Notes: generated from the letters alone by a model not told the origin. Positions 46,104 to 55,931 are shown, numbered from the stretch's first letter. The stretch is DNA of 64,000 nt from JARRNE01 sp963824085 (GCA_963824085.1 CAWGNT010000021.1:127198-191197); one strand, 5' to 3'. Numbers and translations are program-made.

Positions 46104-47051
46104 ATGCGATCCATGCCACCCCTGAGGATCATATTTGCCGGGACGCCCGACTTCGCCGTTTCGTCACTGAATGCTCTCATCGCGAACGGGCTACCGCCGG
46201 TCGCGGTGTATACCCAACCCGACCGCCCTGCCGGACGCGGCCGGCGGCTTGCCGCAGGCCCTGTCAAGCAAGCTGCACTATCCCACGGGCTGCCGGTCTT
46301 GCAGCCCCAGAGCTTGCGCAAGCCCGATGCCGTAGAGCAGATGCACCGCCAAGGGGCGGACATTATGGTGGTTGTCGCCTATGGACTGCTGCTGCCCCCG
46401 GCCGTCCTGGACACGCCACGCCTGGGCTGCATCAACGTGCACGCATCCCTGCTGCCGCGCTGGCGCGGCGCGGCACCCATTCAACGTGCGATTCTCGCTG
46501 GCGACACGGAGACCGGTGTCACCATCATGCGGATGGAGGCGGGGCTGGATACGGGACCTCTGTATTTGGCCAGGCGCGTCCCCATCGAAGCACGCGAGAC
46601 CGGCGGAAGCCTCCACGACAAGCTGGCGGCACTCGGTGCCAGTGTCCTGTTGGAAGCCATCCCCGGAATCGCCGACGGCACCCTGACCCCGCAACCCCAA
46701 AGCGAGGCTGGGGCGAACTACGCCAAGAAACTGCAAAAGGAAGAGGCGGAGCTCGACTGGCAGCTGCCGGCCATTGAGCTAGACCGGATGATACGCGCCT
46801 TCAATCCTTGGCCGGTCGCCCACACACGGCTCGCTGGGGTCAGCTTTCGTCTGTGGGACAGTGAGGTTCCCGCACTGGATGCCGCGGGCGCGCCACCGGG
46901 CCTTGTCGTTGCCGCCGGCAGAACCGGCATCGACGTTGCGACTGGTGACGGAATTCTAAGGGTCACGCGCCTTCAACCGGCAGGCAAGCGCCCCATGACA
47001 GCAGCGGAGCTCCTCAACGCACGCAGGCTGGACGGGGAAGCGTTTGGCTGA
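46104..47051 (+). CDS. fmt: Methionyl-tRNA formyltransferase Fmt
   Basis: Fmt formylates initiator methionyl-tRNA with 10-formyl-tetrahydrofolate. With the ATG at 46104 the protein has 315 residues, the usual length. The family text is LRIIFAGTPDFAVSSL near the start, GRGRRLAAGPVKQAA, and the catalytic INVHASLLPRWRGAAPIQRA with the Asn and His. The C-terminal OB-like domain ends GKRPMTAAELLNARRL. An ATG three codons later or an upstream ATG at 46044 are less likely. It overlaps rsmB by eight bases. Confidence 0.95.
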   Translation: MRSMPPLRIIFAGTPDFAVSSLNALIANGLPPVAVYTQPDRPAGRGRRLAAGPVKQAALSHGLPVLQPQSLRKPDAVEQMHRQGADIMVVVAYGLLLPPAVLDTPRLGCINVHASLLPRWRGAAPIQRAILAGDTETGVTIMRMEAGLDTGPLYLARRVPIEARETGGSLHDKLAALGASVLLEAIPGIADGTLTPQPQSEAGANYAKKLQKEEAELDWQLPAIELDRMIRAFNPWPVAHTRLAGVSFRLWDSEVPALDAAGAPPGLVVAAGRTGIDVATGDGILRVTRLQPAGKRPMTAAELLNARRLDGEAFG

Positions 47052-48393
47052 GCCTCGCCGGAACGGATGCGTGGGAGCACCAGGCGCCGGTGCTTCAACG
47101 AGGGCGGCAGCAGCCCTCGCGGTCCATTCGGTACGGTGTCTCGGCCGGTCCCTGGCAGACAAGGGGGTTGGACCGCCGGCCCTGAGCAACGAGCGCGATC
47201 GCGCCCTCGCGCAAGAGCTTTCGTACGGCACGTTGCGCCTGCTGCCGCGCCTGGAGGCAGTGGCGAGAAAGCTCATGCGCAAACCGGTAAAGATCGACGA
47301 CCGGGACATCGAGGCATTGATCTTGATCGGTCTCTACCAGCTGACCGCCATGCGCGTGCCTGCGCACGCGGCGGTCGCCGCTACGGTCGAGGCCACACGC
47401 TGTCTCCGTAAGGACTGGGCCGTGCCCCTCGTGAACGCGGTTCTGCGACGTTTCCTGCGGGAACGCCACGTCATGCTCGCCGTAGCCGAACAAGCCGGGG
47501 AGGAGGAGCACTGGCTCTTCCCTAGCTGGCTCCTGGGGCGCCTGCAAGGTGCCTGGCCCGATCACTGGCAAGCGATCGTCCGCGCGAGTAACGCGAGGCC
47601 GCCGATGACGTTACGCGTTAACCTGATGCGGACCACGACCCGGGAATATGCCGCGCAGCTCGCCGCTTCCGGGCAGGTCGCTCGTCCCGCGCCTTACACG
47701 GACGCGGGCATCATGCTCGATCAACCGCTGCCAGTCGCCAGACTTCCGGGTTTCGCCGAAGGCGCAGTGTCGGTCCAAGACGCTGCCGCCCAGCTGGCGG
47801 CCGGCCTGCTCGACGCGCGGCCAGAGGAACTGGTCCTGGACGCATGCGCCGCCCCCGGGGGCAAGACCGCCCACGTCCTTGAGCGCACGCGAAATCGCGT
47901 GGATCTCACGGCCATGGACAGCGATCCCGATCGGCTCGAGCGTGTACGCGAGAATCTGCGTCGGCTCGGTCTCACCGCCCGAGTGGTCCAGGGCGATGCC
48001 GCAAGGCCGTCCGGAGACTGGGGGCAGGGACACTACTCCCGCATCCTTCTCGATGTCCCCTGCTCAGGCACCGGTGTGATCCGGCGCCATCCGGACATCA
48101 AGTGGCTGCGCCGGGAGGCCGATGTCGCCGCTCTTGCCGCGCTGCAGGCGCGGATGCTCGATGCGATCTGGCCCCTGCTGGCACCCGGGGGGACCTTGCT
48201 CTATGTCACCTGCTCCTTACTGCCTGAAGAGAACGAGGATCAAGTCGCGAAATTCCTTGCGCGGCAGTCCGACGCACGCCCTTGCCCATTACCGCTCCCC
48301 TGGGGCGTCGAGAGACAGGTCGGACGTCAGACCCTGCCGCAAGACGGTGGGATGGACGGCTTCTACTACGCCAAGCTGGAGAAGGCGCCATGA
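47044..48393 (+). CDS. rsmB: 16S rRNA (cytosine-967-C5)-methyltransferase RsmB
   Basis: RsmB methylates C967 of 16S rRNA. The 449-residue protein starts with TTG at 47044 inside the end of fmt. The N-terminal NusB-like RNA-binding domain covers about 15-150 (NERDRALAQELSYGTLRLL). The methyltransferase core has LDACAAPGGKTAHVLE for SAM and the two catalytic cysteines, in LDVPCSGTGVIRRHPDIKW near 340 and YVTCSLLPEENEDQV near 391. The stop overlaps the ATG of the next gene (ATGA), so the fmt-rsmB-DUF4390 set is tightly coupled. Confidence 0.96.
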   Translation: MAEPRRNGCVGAPGAGASTRAAAALAVHSVRCLGRSLADKGVGPPALSNERDRALAQELSYGTLRLLPRLEAVARKLMRKPVKIDDRDIEALILIGLYQLTAMRVPAHAAVAATVEATRCLRKDWAVPLVNAVLRRFLRERHVMLAVAEQAGEEEHWLFPSWLLGRLQGAWPDHWQAIVRASNARPPMTLRVNLMRTTTREYAAQLAASGQVARPAPYTDAGIMLDQPLPVARLPGFAEGAVSVQDAAAQLAAGLLDARPEELVLDACAAPGGKTAHVLERTRNRVDLTAMDSDPDRLERVRENLRRLGLTARVVQGDAARPSGDWGQGHYSRILLDVPCSGTGVIRRHPDIKWLRREADVAALAALQARMLDAIWPLLAPGGTLLYVTCSLLPEENEDQVAKFLARQSDARPCPLPLPWGVERQVGRQTLPQDGGMDGFYYAKLEKAP

Positions 48394-48956
48394 ACCGAGC
48401 AGCGCGCGCCGCCCCACTCGTTGTCGTCGCTTTGGCCCTCATGCTGCTACCCGCGGCCCGAGCGCTGGCAGATTTCGCCGTCGACAGCGTCGAGACGCGA
48501 TCCGAAGACGACATGCTGGTGATGGACGCGCACATCGACTACGCATTCAGCAAGGTCGCCCTGGAGGCACTGGACAATGGCGTCCCCTTGACCCTGGAGG
48601 TCCACGTCCAGCTGCGGCGCTCCTCCGCATGGATGTGGGAAGAAAGCCTGGTCGATGAACGGCTGCGGTACGTCATACGCTACAAGCCGCTGTCGGAGCG
48701 CTATACGGTGGCCCGCCTTCCGGGCGACGACGGACGGAGCTATGTCACCCGCGACGCCGCCATCGCGGCAATCGGCAGCATCGAAGGACTTCAGCTCGTC
48801 CCCAAGGCCCGTCTTGAGGCCGGTGAGGGCTACGTGATCGAGATCCGCGCCTCCCTGGATGTCGAAGAGCTGCCGCTGCCGTTGCGGCCGATCGCCTACC
48901 TGCTCCCCTCCTGGAAGCTGTCCACTGGCTGGACCAAATGGCCTCTGAAGCCCTGA
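48390..48956 (+). CDS. DUF4390 family exported protein
   Basis: The 188-residue protein has a signal peptide (about 1-27, PLVVVALALMLLPAARALA/DF) and a beta-rich body with VDSVETRSEDDMLVMDAHID, RLRYVIRYKPLSERY and LPSWKLSTGWTKWPL at the end. Proteins like this stand between rsmB and the ntrY-like kinase in many beta- and gammaproteobacteria. The function is unknown; the fixed location next to an envelope-facing kinase suggests a periplasmic input role, which is inference. It overlaps rsmB by four bases and the kinase gene by nineteen. Confidence 0.88.
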   Translation: MNRAARAAPLVVVALALMLLPAARALADFAVDSVETRSEDDMLVMDAHIDYAFSKVALEALDNGVPLTLEVHVQLRRSSAWMWEESLVDERLRYVIRYKPLSERYTVARLPGDDGRSYVTRDAAIAAIGSIEGLQLVPKARLEAGEGYVIEIRASLDVEELPLPLRPIAYLLPSWKLSTGWTKWPLKP

Positions 48957-51139
48957 AGCGCCTGCGCCACCCGGGGGCGATCCCCATCGGGGCGCTTCTG
49001 GTCGTGCTCTTTGTCGCCCTCGATTTAATGAGCGATGCGGTCCAGAACTCGCAGGAGCTCAGCCGCGCCTTCGTGCCCTTGCTATTCCTCGTCCTGCTCG
49101 GGCTGGCCGTCCTGGTCGTCCTGGTCGCCGTCAACGTCACCAAGCTGGTCCGACGCTACCGCCAGCAAGCCGCCGGCTCGCGCCTCACCGGCCGCATAGT
49201 CGTCCTCTTCGCCCTGATCTCTGTGCTGCCGGTCGGGGTGGTCTACTACTACTCCCTGGGCTTTCTGCTGCGCGGAATCGACAGCTGGTTCGACGTCGAG
49301 ATCGACCGCGCCATGGAGGACGCCCTCGCGCTGAACCAAGCATCCCTGGATCTCAATCAGCGCGTCCTCATGCGGTATGCAGAGCAGCTGCTCGCGGGGA
49401 TTGAAGACCGTTCAACCACCGCGCTGGCGCTCAGTCTCGGCTCCCTCAGACGCCGCGCTGGCGCCCTGGAGCTCACCGTCTTCGGTCCCGCGGGCCAGGT
49501 CTACGGAACCGCCAACGAGGACCCCACGCAGCTGGTGCCGGACCTCCCCGACCGCGAGATCGTCCACCGCGTCCGTGCTGGTGAAAACTACGTCGGACTC
49601 GAGACCCGACGCAGCGGGGATCTCGTGGTTCGGGTCTTGGTTGCCGACCCGAGGAGCCGTCCACTGCAACTCCAGGCCATCTTCCCCACCTCGGCCCGCA
49701 TCGGGGAGCTCTCGGCCCGCCTGGAGGACGCCTACAACCGCTACAAGGAGCTGGCCTACCTCCGCCAGTCCCTGAAGCTCAGCTTCTCGGTCACCCTCTC
49801 GCTCGTGCTCCTGTTCAGCCTGATGGCGGCCCTGATCGCCGCCTTCCACACCGCACGGCGACTCGTGGCGCCAGTAGCGGACATCGCACGGGGCACCCGT
49901 GCCGTGGCAGAGGGCGATTACGAGCAGCAGCTGCCGCTGCCGAGTCACGACGACGAGCTGGCGTTTCTGGTCGCCTCCTTCAACGCCATGACCCGCCGCA
50001 TCGCCCAGGCCCGTGACGCCGCTGCCCGCAGCCAGCAAGCCGTCGAGGCGCAACGCACATACCTGGAAACGGTCTTGGGGCGGCTCTCCTCAGGCGTGGT
50101 CGCCCTGGACGCCCAAGGACGTCTGCGCACGGCCAACCCCGCGGCGAGTCACATCCTGCGCCTCGAGTCCGTACCGATCGCGGACCAAACCCTCGAGTCC
50201 CTCGATCAACGGCACCCACGTCTCGCGCGTTGGGTCGACACCGTAAGGGAGCACCTGGATGCGGGGCTGGAGTGGCGTGCCGAGATCACTTTGTTCAGCG
50301 GCGAAGGCAGGCAGATCCTTATGTGTCGCGGCAGCCCCCTGTTGCAGCCCGGTGCCGAGGGAGCGGGGCATGTCGTGGTGTTCGACGACATTACCAACCT
50401 GATCATGGCGCAGCGCGATGCCGCCTGGGGAGAGGTGGCGCGGCGTCTCGCACATGAAATCAAGAACCCCCTCACTCCCATCCAGCTATCGGCGGAGCGC
50501 CTGCGCCACAAGCTGCTCGCCAAGCTTCCCGATCAGGACGCCCGTATCGTCGACCGCGCGACACACACCATCGTCCAACAGGTCGAGGCCATGAAGGCCA
50601 TGGTCAACGATTTCTCCAACTACGCCCGCACACCCAAGCTGGAAGCCGAGCCGCTGCGGCTGGATTCCTTGGTTTCCGAGGTGCTCGACTTGTATCGCGG
50701 GGGAGCGGGGGAAAGGGCCATCGAGGTTCGGCTGCAAGCACCTGACGCACACATCATGGGCGACCCGCTGCGGCTGCGTCAGGTCATACACAACCTTGTC
50801 AAGAACGCGCAGGAGGCACTCGACGGCCGCGCCGATCCCCATATCGTTGTCTCGACGACACTGCTCCAGGACGCGGAGAATCCATCGGTCGAGCTACGCA
50901 TCGAGGACAATGGCGGCGGCTTCGATGAGGCGCTCCTCGGGCGCGTGTTTGAGCCCTATGTCACATCGAAAGCGAAAGGGACAGGATTAGGGCTCGCCAT
51001 CGTCAAGAAGATTATTGAGGAGCACGGCGGTATCATTTGGGCGGAAAATACCGGCAGCGGCGCCCAAGTCGTTGCCCGCCTGCCACTGTGGCAAGAAAGC
51101 GCGGAGAAGGCACTCAAGACCATGCAGCGAGCGGAATAG
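48938..51139 (+). CDS. NtrY-like sensor histidine kinase
   Basis: The 733-residue membrane kinase has three N-terminal membrane segments before a periplasmic or extracytoplasmic loop (from GALLVVLFVALDLMSDA), a fourth at about 285-305 (VTLSLVLLFSLMAALIAAF), then HAMP (about 308-360), PAS (about 375-480), and the kinase core. The phosphorylated histidine stands in AHEIKNPLTPIQLSAERL near 506, and the ATP-binding motifs are NGGGFDEALLGRVFEPYVT and GTGLGLAIVKKI. It matches the NtrY family. It overlaps the DUF4390 gene and is followed at one base by the response regulator. Confidence 0.93.
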   Translation: MASEALKRLRHPGAIPIGALLVVLFVALDLMSDAVQNSQELSRAFVPLLFLVLLGLAVLVVLVAVNVTKLVRRYRQQAAGSRLTGRIVVLFALISVLPVGVVYYYSLGFLLRGIDSWFDVEIDRAMEDALALNQASLDLNQRVLMRYAEQLLAGIEDRSTTALALSLGSLRRRAGALELTVFGPAGQVYGTANEDPTQLVPDLPDREIVHRVRAGENYVGLETRRSGDLVVRVLVADPRSRPLQLQAIFPTSARIGELSARLEDAYNRYKELAYLRQSLKLSFSVTLSLVLLFSLMAALIAAFHTARRLVAPVADIARGTRAVAEGDYEQQLPLPSHDDELAFLVASFNAMTRRIAQARDAAARSQQAVEAQRTYLETVLGRLSSGVVALDAQGRLRTANPAASHILRLESVPIADQTLESLDQRHPRLARWVDTVREHLDAGLEWRAEITLFSGEGRQILMCRGSPLLQPGAEGAGHVVVFDDITNLIMAQRDAAWGEVARRLAHEIKNPLTPIQLSAERLRHKLLAKLPDQDARIVDRATHTIVQQVEAMKAMVNDFSNYARTPKLEAEPLRLDSLVSEVLDLYRGGAGERAIEVRLQAPDAHIMGDPLRLRQVIHNLVKNAQEALDGRADPHIVVSTTLLQDAENPSVELRIEDNGGGFDEALLGRVFEPYVTSKAKGTGLGLAIVKKIIEEHGGIIWAENTGSGAQVVARLPLWQESAEKALKTMQRAE

Positions 51140-51140
51140 C

Positions 51141-52508
51141 ATGAGCGCACCCCACATCCTAGTCGTCGACGACGAGCCCGACATCCGGGCACTTGTCCAG
51201 GAGATCCTCGAGGACGAGGGCTTTCTCCTCGCAACCGCAGAGAACGGTGAGGCGGCGCGCCATGCCCTGCGCGATCGCCGTCCGGACCTCATTCTGCTGG
51301 ACATCTGGATGCCGGACCTCGACGGCATCAGCCTGCTCAAGGAATGGGCCGAGGACGATGGCCTACCCTGTCCGGTGATCATGATGTCCGGACACGGAAC
51401 GGTGGAGACCGCTGTCGAGGCGACCCGGTTGGGCGCTTACGACTTCCTTGAGAAGCCGCTGTCCATGGCCAAGCTGCTGCTGACCGTGGAACGCGCCCTC
51501 GAGGCCGACAAGCTGCAGAAGGAGAACGTCGGCCTGCGCAGACGCACCGCGCTCGTCCACGAGCCGGTAGGGCGCAGCGCAGCCATGCAGCGGCTTCGCG
51601 AGCAGGTCAAGCGCATTGCCCAGCACGACACCTGGGTGCTGATCACGGGCGAGGCAGGCGGCGGTCGCGAGACCTTCGCGCGCTACCTGCACGCCCAGAG
51701 TGCCCGCCGCGAGCGTCCCTTCGTGGACCTTGGCGTGTCCGGCATCGCCCGCAGCAATGCCGCTCGAGAGCTCTTCGGCAGCGAGGATGGCGAACACGTC
51801 CACTACGGAAGCCTCGAGCAGGCGGCTGGCGGAACCTTGCTCTTGGATGAGGTCGCGGACATGGACCTCGAGGTCCAGGGTCAGCTTCTAGGCGCCCTCG
51901 ACACCGGATCGTTCCTGCGCGTGGGCGGGACCGAGCCCGTGCGCATTGAGGTTCGCATTATCGCGGCCACTCAGCGCAATCTCGACGAAGAGGTGCGCGC
52001 AGGACGCTTCCGCGAGGACCTCTTCTATCACCTCAATGTGGTACCGCTGCATGTCCCGGCGCTGCGCGAGCACAATGAAGACGTCCCTGAGCTTTTGGCC
52101 TACTACGTCGATTACTTCGCCACCCACGAGAAGCTGCCTTACCGCCGCTTCAGCGTCGGCGCTCAGAACTTCCTGCGCAACTACAGCTGGCCAGGAAACG
52201 TGCGTGAGCTGAAGAACCTCGTGCAGCGGGTCCTGATCCTCGGCGCTGGGGACGAGATCACTCAAAACGAGGTGGAAAATGCCTTGGGGGCAGCCCCGGC
52301 GGTACCAACGCAATCGCTGGGGGGACTCGTCTCTTTCGACCAACCGCTGCGAGAGGCTCGAGAACAATTCGAAAAGGCCTATCTCGATTATCAGCTGGAC
52401 AAGCACGGCGGGAACGTTAGCAAGATGGCCAAAGAGGCGGGAATGGAGCGAACCCACCTCTACCGTAAGCTGCGCTCCCTGGGAATAGAGATAAAAGAAA
52501 GGCGGTGA
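51141..52508 (+). CDS. NtrX-like response regulator with degenerate sigma-54 AAA+ domain
   Basis: The 455-residue regulator starts at the ATG one base after the kinase stop codon. The receiver is intact (D10/D11, D54 in LILLDIWMPDLDG, K105 in EKP). The AAA+ domain is altered: Walker A reads GEAGGGRE (170-177) with arginine in place of the essential lysine, and the sigma-54 contact GAFTGA is missing (LFGSEDGEHVHYGSLEQA). Walker B LLLDEV and WPGNVRELKNL remain. A Fis-like helix-turn-helix ends the protein (GNVSKMAKEAGMERTHLYRKL). It probably binds DNA but does not remodel sigma-54 polymerase. Confidence 0.92.
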   Translation: MSAPHILVVDDEPDIRALVQEILEDEGFLLATAENGEAARHALRDRRPDLILLDIWMPDLDGISLLKEWAEDDGLPCPVIMMSGHGTVETAVEATRLGAYDFLEKPLSMAKLLLTVERALEADKLQKENVGLRRRTALVHEPVGRSAAMQRLREQVKRIAQHDTWVLITGEAGGGRETFARYLHAQSARRERPFVDLGVSGIARSNAARELFGSEDGEHVHYGSLEQAAGGTLLLDEVADMDLEVQGQLLGALDTGSFLRVGGTEPVRIEVRIIAATQRNLDEEVRAGRFREDLFYHLNVVPLHVPALREHNEDVPELLAYYVDYFATHEKLPYRRFSVGAQNFLRNYSWPGNVRELKNLVQRVLILGAGDEITQNEVENALGAAPAVPTQSLGGLVSFDQPLREAREQFEKAYLDYQLDKHGGNVSKMAKEAGMERTHLYRKLRSLGIEIKERR

Positions 52509-52555
52509 CGCGAGCCTCCGCCCGCCAGCTCCGTGCTTTGAGGGGCCATCGGTAT

Positions 52556-52578
52556 GGGGGCTGGTGGCTGGGAGCTGA
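52556..52578. repeat. Degenerate GGCTGG-type repeat carrying the trkA ribosome binding site
   Basis: The sequence GGGGGCTGGTGGCTGGGAGC (52556-52575) belongs with the GGCTGGC units at 27031-27050 and 27188-27213. Its GGAG (52571-52574) lies 7 bases before the trkA ATG and acts as the ribosome binding site. Confidence 0.5.
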
Positions 52579-52581
52579 CCA

Positions 52582-53955
52582 ATGAAGATCATCATCCTCG
52601 GTGCCGGTCAGGTCGGCACCTCGGTGGCAGCGAACCTTGTCAGCGAGGCCAACGACATTACGGTCGTCGACCAGAACCCGGACCTGCTCCGGGAGCTTCA
52701 GGACCGCTTCGACCTGCGCACCATGATGGGCCACGGCGCCCACCCCGACGTCCTCCTGCGAGCCGGCGCTGAAGACGCGGACATGATAATCGCCGTCACC
52801 AACAGCGACGAGACCAACATGATCGCCTGCCAGGTCGCCTACACCCTGTTCCGCACGCCCACGAAGATCGCCAGGGTACGCTCCCCCGGCTTTCTCGACC
52901 ACCCCAAGCTCTTCGGCGTCGAAGCCTTGCCTATCGACGTGCGCATCAGTCCGGAGCAGCTGGTCACCGAGTACATCCTGCGCCTCATCGAAAATCCCGG
53001 CACGCTCCAGGTCCTGGACTTCGCCGGGGGGCGGGTCCGCCTGGTGGCAGTCAAGGCTTACTACGGCGGCCCCCTCGTAGGCCATGAGCTGCGAACCCTC
53101 CATCATCACATGCCCCAGGTGGACGCCCGGGTCGCCGCCATTTACCGGCAGGATCGTGCGCTCCGTCCCGAGGGTGATACGGTGATCGAGGCAGATGACG
53201 AGGTCTTCTTCGTCGCGGCCCCCGCACACATACGCTCCGTGATGAGCGAGCTACGGCGCCTGGAGCAACCCTACAAGCGCCTCATCTTCGCGGGTGGCGG
53301 AAATATCGGCACGCGGCTCGCGAAGGCACTTGAGCGAAGCTATCGCACAAAGGTCATCGAGCGCGACCTGACGCGCTGCAAGCGCATCGCCGAGGTCCTG
53401 GAGAAGACGATTGTGCTCCACGGCGACGCGGCGGACGAGGAGCTCCTGCTGGAAGAGAACGTGGAGAACACGGATGTCTTCTGCGCTGTGACCAACGACG
53501 ACGAGGCCAACATACTCTCGGCCATGCTCGCGAAGCGTCTCGGGGCACGAAAGGTCATGGCGCTGATCAACCGCCCCGCTTACGTGAACCTCGTCCAGAG
53601 CGGACCGATCGACATCGCTATCTCTCCCCAGCAAGCCACCATCGGCAGTCTGCTCAAACACGTTCGTCGCGGCGACGTGGTGATGGTGCACTCGCTGCGC
53701 CGAGGGGCAGCGGAGGCGATCGAGGCCATCGCCCACGGCGACGGGAGCTCCAGCAAGGTCATCGGTCGCGCCATCGAAGACGTCAATCTGCCGCGAGGGG
53801 CCAACATCGGCGCTATCGTCCGCGGGGAAAAGGTGCTCATCGCACATCACGATACGGTGATCGAGCCCGAAGATCACGTCATCCTGTTTCTGCAGGACAA
53901 GAGCCGCATCGGAGATGTGGAGAAACTGTTCCAGGTCGGCGTCACCTTCCTCTGA
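52582..53955 (+). CDS. trkA: Trk potassium uptake regulatory subunit TrkA
   Basis: TrkA is the cytoplasmic NAD(H)-binding subunit that gates the TrkH potassium channel. The 457-residue protein has two RCK units. Each begins with a Rossmann motif: IILGAGQVGTSVA near residue 4 and IFAGGGNIGTRLA near 235. Each is followed by an RCK_C domain, the second ending IGDVEKLFQVGVTFL. The length matches E. coli TrkA (458). trkH follows after 36 bases, so uptake channel and gate are made together. Confidence 0.97.
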   Translation: MKIIILGAGQVGTSVAANLVSEANDITVVDQNPDLLRELQDRFDLRTMMGHGAHPDVLLRAGAEDADMIIAVTNSDETNMIACQVAYTLFRTPTKIARVRSPGFLDHPKLFGVEALPIDVRISPEQLVTEYILRLIENPGTLQVLDFAGGRVRLVAVKAYYGGPLVGHELRTLHHHMPQVDARVAAIYRQDRALRPEGDTVIEADDEVFFVAAPAHIRSVMSELRRLEQPYKRLIFAGGGNIGTRLAKALERSYRTKVIERDLTRCKRIAEVLEKTIVLHGDAADEELLLEENVENTDVFCAVTNDDEANILSAMLAKRLGARKVMALINRPAYVNLVQSGPIDIAISPQQATIGSLLKHVRRGDVVMVHSLRRGAAEAIEAIAHGDGSSSKVIGRAIEDVNLPRGANIGAIVRGEKVLIAHHDTVIEPEDHVILFLQDKSRIGDVEKLFQVGVTFL

Positions 53956-53991
53956 GGCAACCGGCGCCGTGTCGAAAAAGGCGCCGCAAGC

Positions 53992-55443
53992 GTGAAACCC
54001 TTTGCGGTGCAGAAGGTATTGGGCATTCTGCTGATGCTCTTCAGCCTCAGCATGTTGCCCCCCGTACCGGTCTCGGTTTGGTACGGTGACGGCACGGCCG
54101 AGCATTTTCTGACCGCCTTCGGACTCATCTTCGTCACCGGACTCGCGGTCTGGCTTCCGGTTCGCCAGAACCGCCATGAGCTGAGACTGCGCGACGGCTT
54201 CCTGGTCGTCGTCCTTTTCTGGACCGTATTGGGAGGCACGGGGTCCCTTCCCTTCATGCTGGCGGACGATCCCCACCTGTCCGTCACCGACTCGGTTTTC
54301 GAGTCCCTTTCAGGCCTCACGACGACGGGTGCCACGGTGATCGTCGGCATCGACGAGCTGCCGCGCTCCATCCTTTACTACCGTCAGCAGCTCCAGTGGT
54401 TGGGCGGGATGGGGATCATCGTCCTCGCCGTTGCGGTACTGCCCATGCTTGGCATTGGCGGCATGCAGCTCTACCGGGCCGAGACCCCGGGGCCGATGAA
54501 GGACTCAAAGCTGACCCCGCGGATCACCGAGACAGCGAAGGCCCTCTGGTACATCTACCTCGGGCTGACCATCGCCTGCGCTACCGCCTACTGGATCGCC
54601 GGCATGTCCCTGTTCGACGCCGTGGGGCACTCCTTTGCAACCGTCGCCATTGGAGGCTTCTCGACCCATGACGAGAGCATGGGCTATTTCGACAGCACCC
54701 TGATCGAGATGATCGCGGTCGTCTTCATGCTCATTTCGGGCGTGAACTTCTCTCTCCACTTCATGGCGGTGCGCCAGCGCAATCCCGGTATCTATGTGCG
54801 TGACAGCGAGTTCCGCTTGTACGCGCTGATCATGCTCGTCGTCTCGTTGGTCGCGACCGTAATGCTGTACGTCACGAACACGTACATCGACTGGAACGAG
54901 TCCTTCACCAAGGGTCTCTTTCACGCGGTGTCCGTCGGTACCACCACCGGCTTTACGACTGCGGAGTTTTACTACTGGCCGGGTTTCCTGGAGATACTGC
55001 TCCTGTTCACCAGCTTTGTCGGCGGGTGTGCGGGCTCCACCGGCGGCGGCATCAAGGTGATCCGCTTCCTGCTCCTGATCAAGCAGGGCCTGCGGGAGAT
55101 CCACCGCCTGGTTCACCCGAGCGCCCAGCTGCCGGTGCGCATGGGTGGCAAGACGATCGATCACCGGGTGGTGGACGCCGTGTGGGGCTTCTTCTCGCTA
55201 TACATGGCGAGCTTCACGATCATGTACCTCGCACTCGCGGCTACCGGCTTGGATCTGATGACCTCGTTTTCCGCAGTCGCCGCCTGCATCAACAACCTGG
55301 GGCCGGGTCTTGCTCGCGTTGGCGCGAGCTACGCGACGCTCCACGACCCGGCGAAGTGGATCTTGTGCTTCGCGATGCTCCTCGGCCGCCTCGAGATTTT
55401 CACCCTGCTGGTGCTGCTGACCCCCACGTTCTGGCGACGCTAG
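53992..55443 (+). CDS. trkH: Trk potassium uptake channel TrkH
   Basis: TrkH is the inner-membrane potassium channel of the Trk system. The 483-residue protein starts with GTG at 53992. It has the pseudo-fourfold pore plan with about ten membrane segments; selectivity-loop texts include SLSGLTTTGATVIVG, HSFATVAIGGFSTHD, GTTTGFTTAEFYYWP and NNLGPGLARVGASY. The block GGCAGSTGGGIKVIRFLLL is also typical. It lies downstream of trkA in one unit. Confidence 0.96.
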   Translation: MKPFAVQKVLGILLMLFSLSMLPPVPVSVWYGDGTAEHFLTAFGLIFVTGLAVWLPVRQNRHELRLRDGFLVVVLFWTVLGGTGSLPFMLADDPHLSVTDSVFESLSGLTTTGATVIVGIDELPRSILYYRQQLQWLGGMGIIVLAVAVLPMLGIGGMQLYRAETPGPMKDSKLTPRITETAKALWYIYLGLTIACATAYWIAGMSLFDAVGHSFATVAIGGFSTHDESMGYFDSTLIEMIAVVFMLISGVNFSLHFMAVRQRNPGIYVRDSEFRLYALIMLVVSLVATVMLYVTNTYIDWNESFTKGLFHAVSVGTTTGFTTAEFYYWPGFLEILLLFTSFVGGCAGSTGGGIKVIRFLLLIKQGLREIHRLVHPSAQLPVRMGGKTIDHRVVDAVWGFFSLYMASFTIMYLALAATGLDLMTSFSAVAACINNLGPGLARVGASYATLHDPAKWILCFAMLLGRLEIFTLLVLLTPTFWRR

Positions 55444-55607
55444 TGGAAGGAGCCATGGACCCCCACATCGAAGTATACCCAATGCGGACCGCTCTCTCGG
55501 TCTGTGTGACCTCGGCGGGTCGGATAGCGGGCTGTCGGAACCCTCAGCGTCGCACGAGAGCATTTGCGAGAAGCGGCAAAATCCGAATATTTCGGGAGGA
55601 ACCGGCC

Positions 55608-55931
55608 TTGAGCACGATCGACACCTTCGAGGGAATGCTGGCGCGCGGACAGGACTCCGCCCTGCTCCGCTACAGCTTGGGCAACGAGTATTTCAAACGC
55701 GTGGACTACGAACGGGCGATCCCGCACCTCGCGGAGGCGGTCCGACAGGACCCCGGTTACTCCGCCGCGTGGAAGATCTACGGCAAGGCCCTTGCCGCCA
55801 TGGGCCGCCACCAGGACGCAATCGTGGCGTTCGACAAAGGCATCAGGGCGGCGGAGGACAAGGGCGATATCCAGGCCGCCAAGGAGATGCACGTCTTTCG
55901 CAACCGTGCCGAAAAGGCAACGAAGGCGTGA
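55608..55931 (+). CDS. Small TPR-repeat protein
   Basis: The 107-residue protein has three tetratricopeptide-like helix pairs, best seen in LLRYSLGNEYFKRVDYERAI and AAWKIYGKALAAMGRHQDAIVAF. I use the TTG at 55608, preceded by GGGAGGA 7 bases upstream; the start MSTIDTFEGMLARG is family-like. An ATG at 55455 just after trkH would add 51 residues without TPR character. No signal peptide. It is last in the trkA-trkH direction and marks the end of the conserved block. Partner unknown. Confidence 0.82.
   Translation: MSTIDTFEGMLARGQDSALLRYSLGNEYFKRVDYERAIPHLAEAVRQDPGYSAAWKIYGKALAAMGRHQDAIVAFDKGIRAAEDKGDIQAAKEMHVFRNRAEKATKA

Noticed and set aside
55026..55607. Upstream extension of the TPR protein
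   Set aside because: It runs into trkH in another frame and shows no TPR pattern; the start with the good ribosome site is at 55608.
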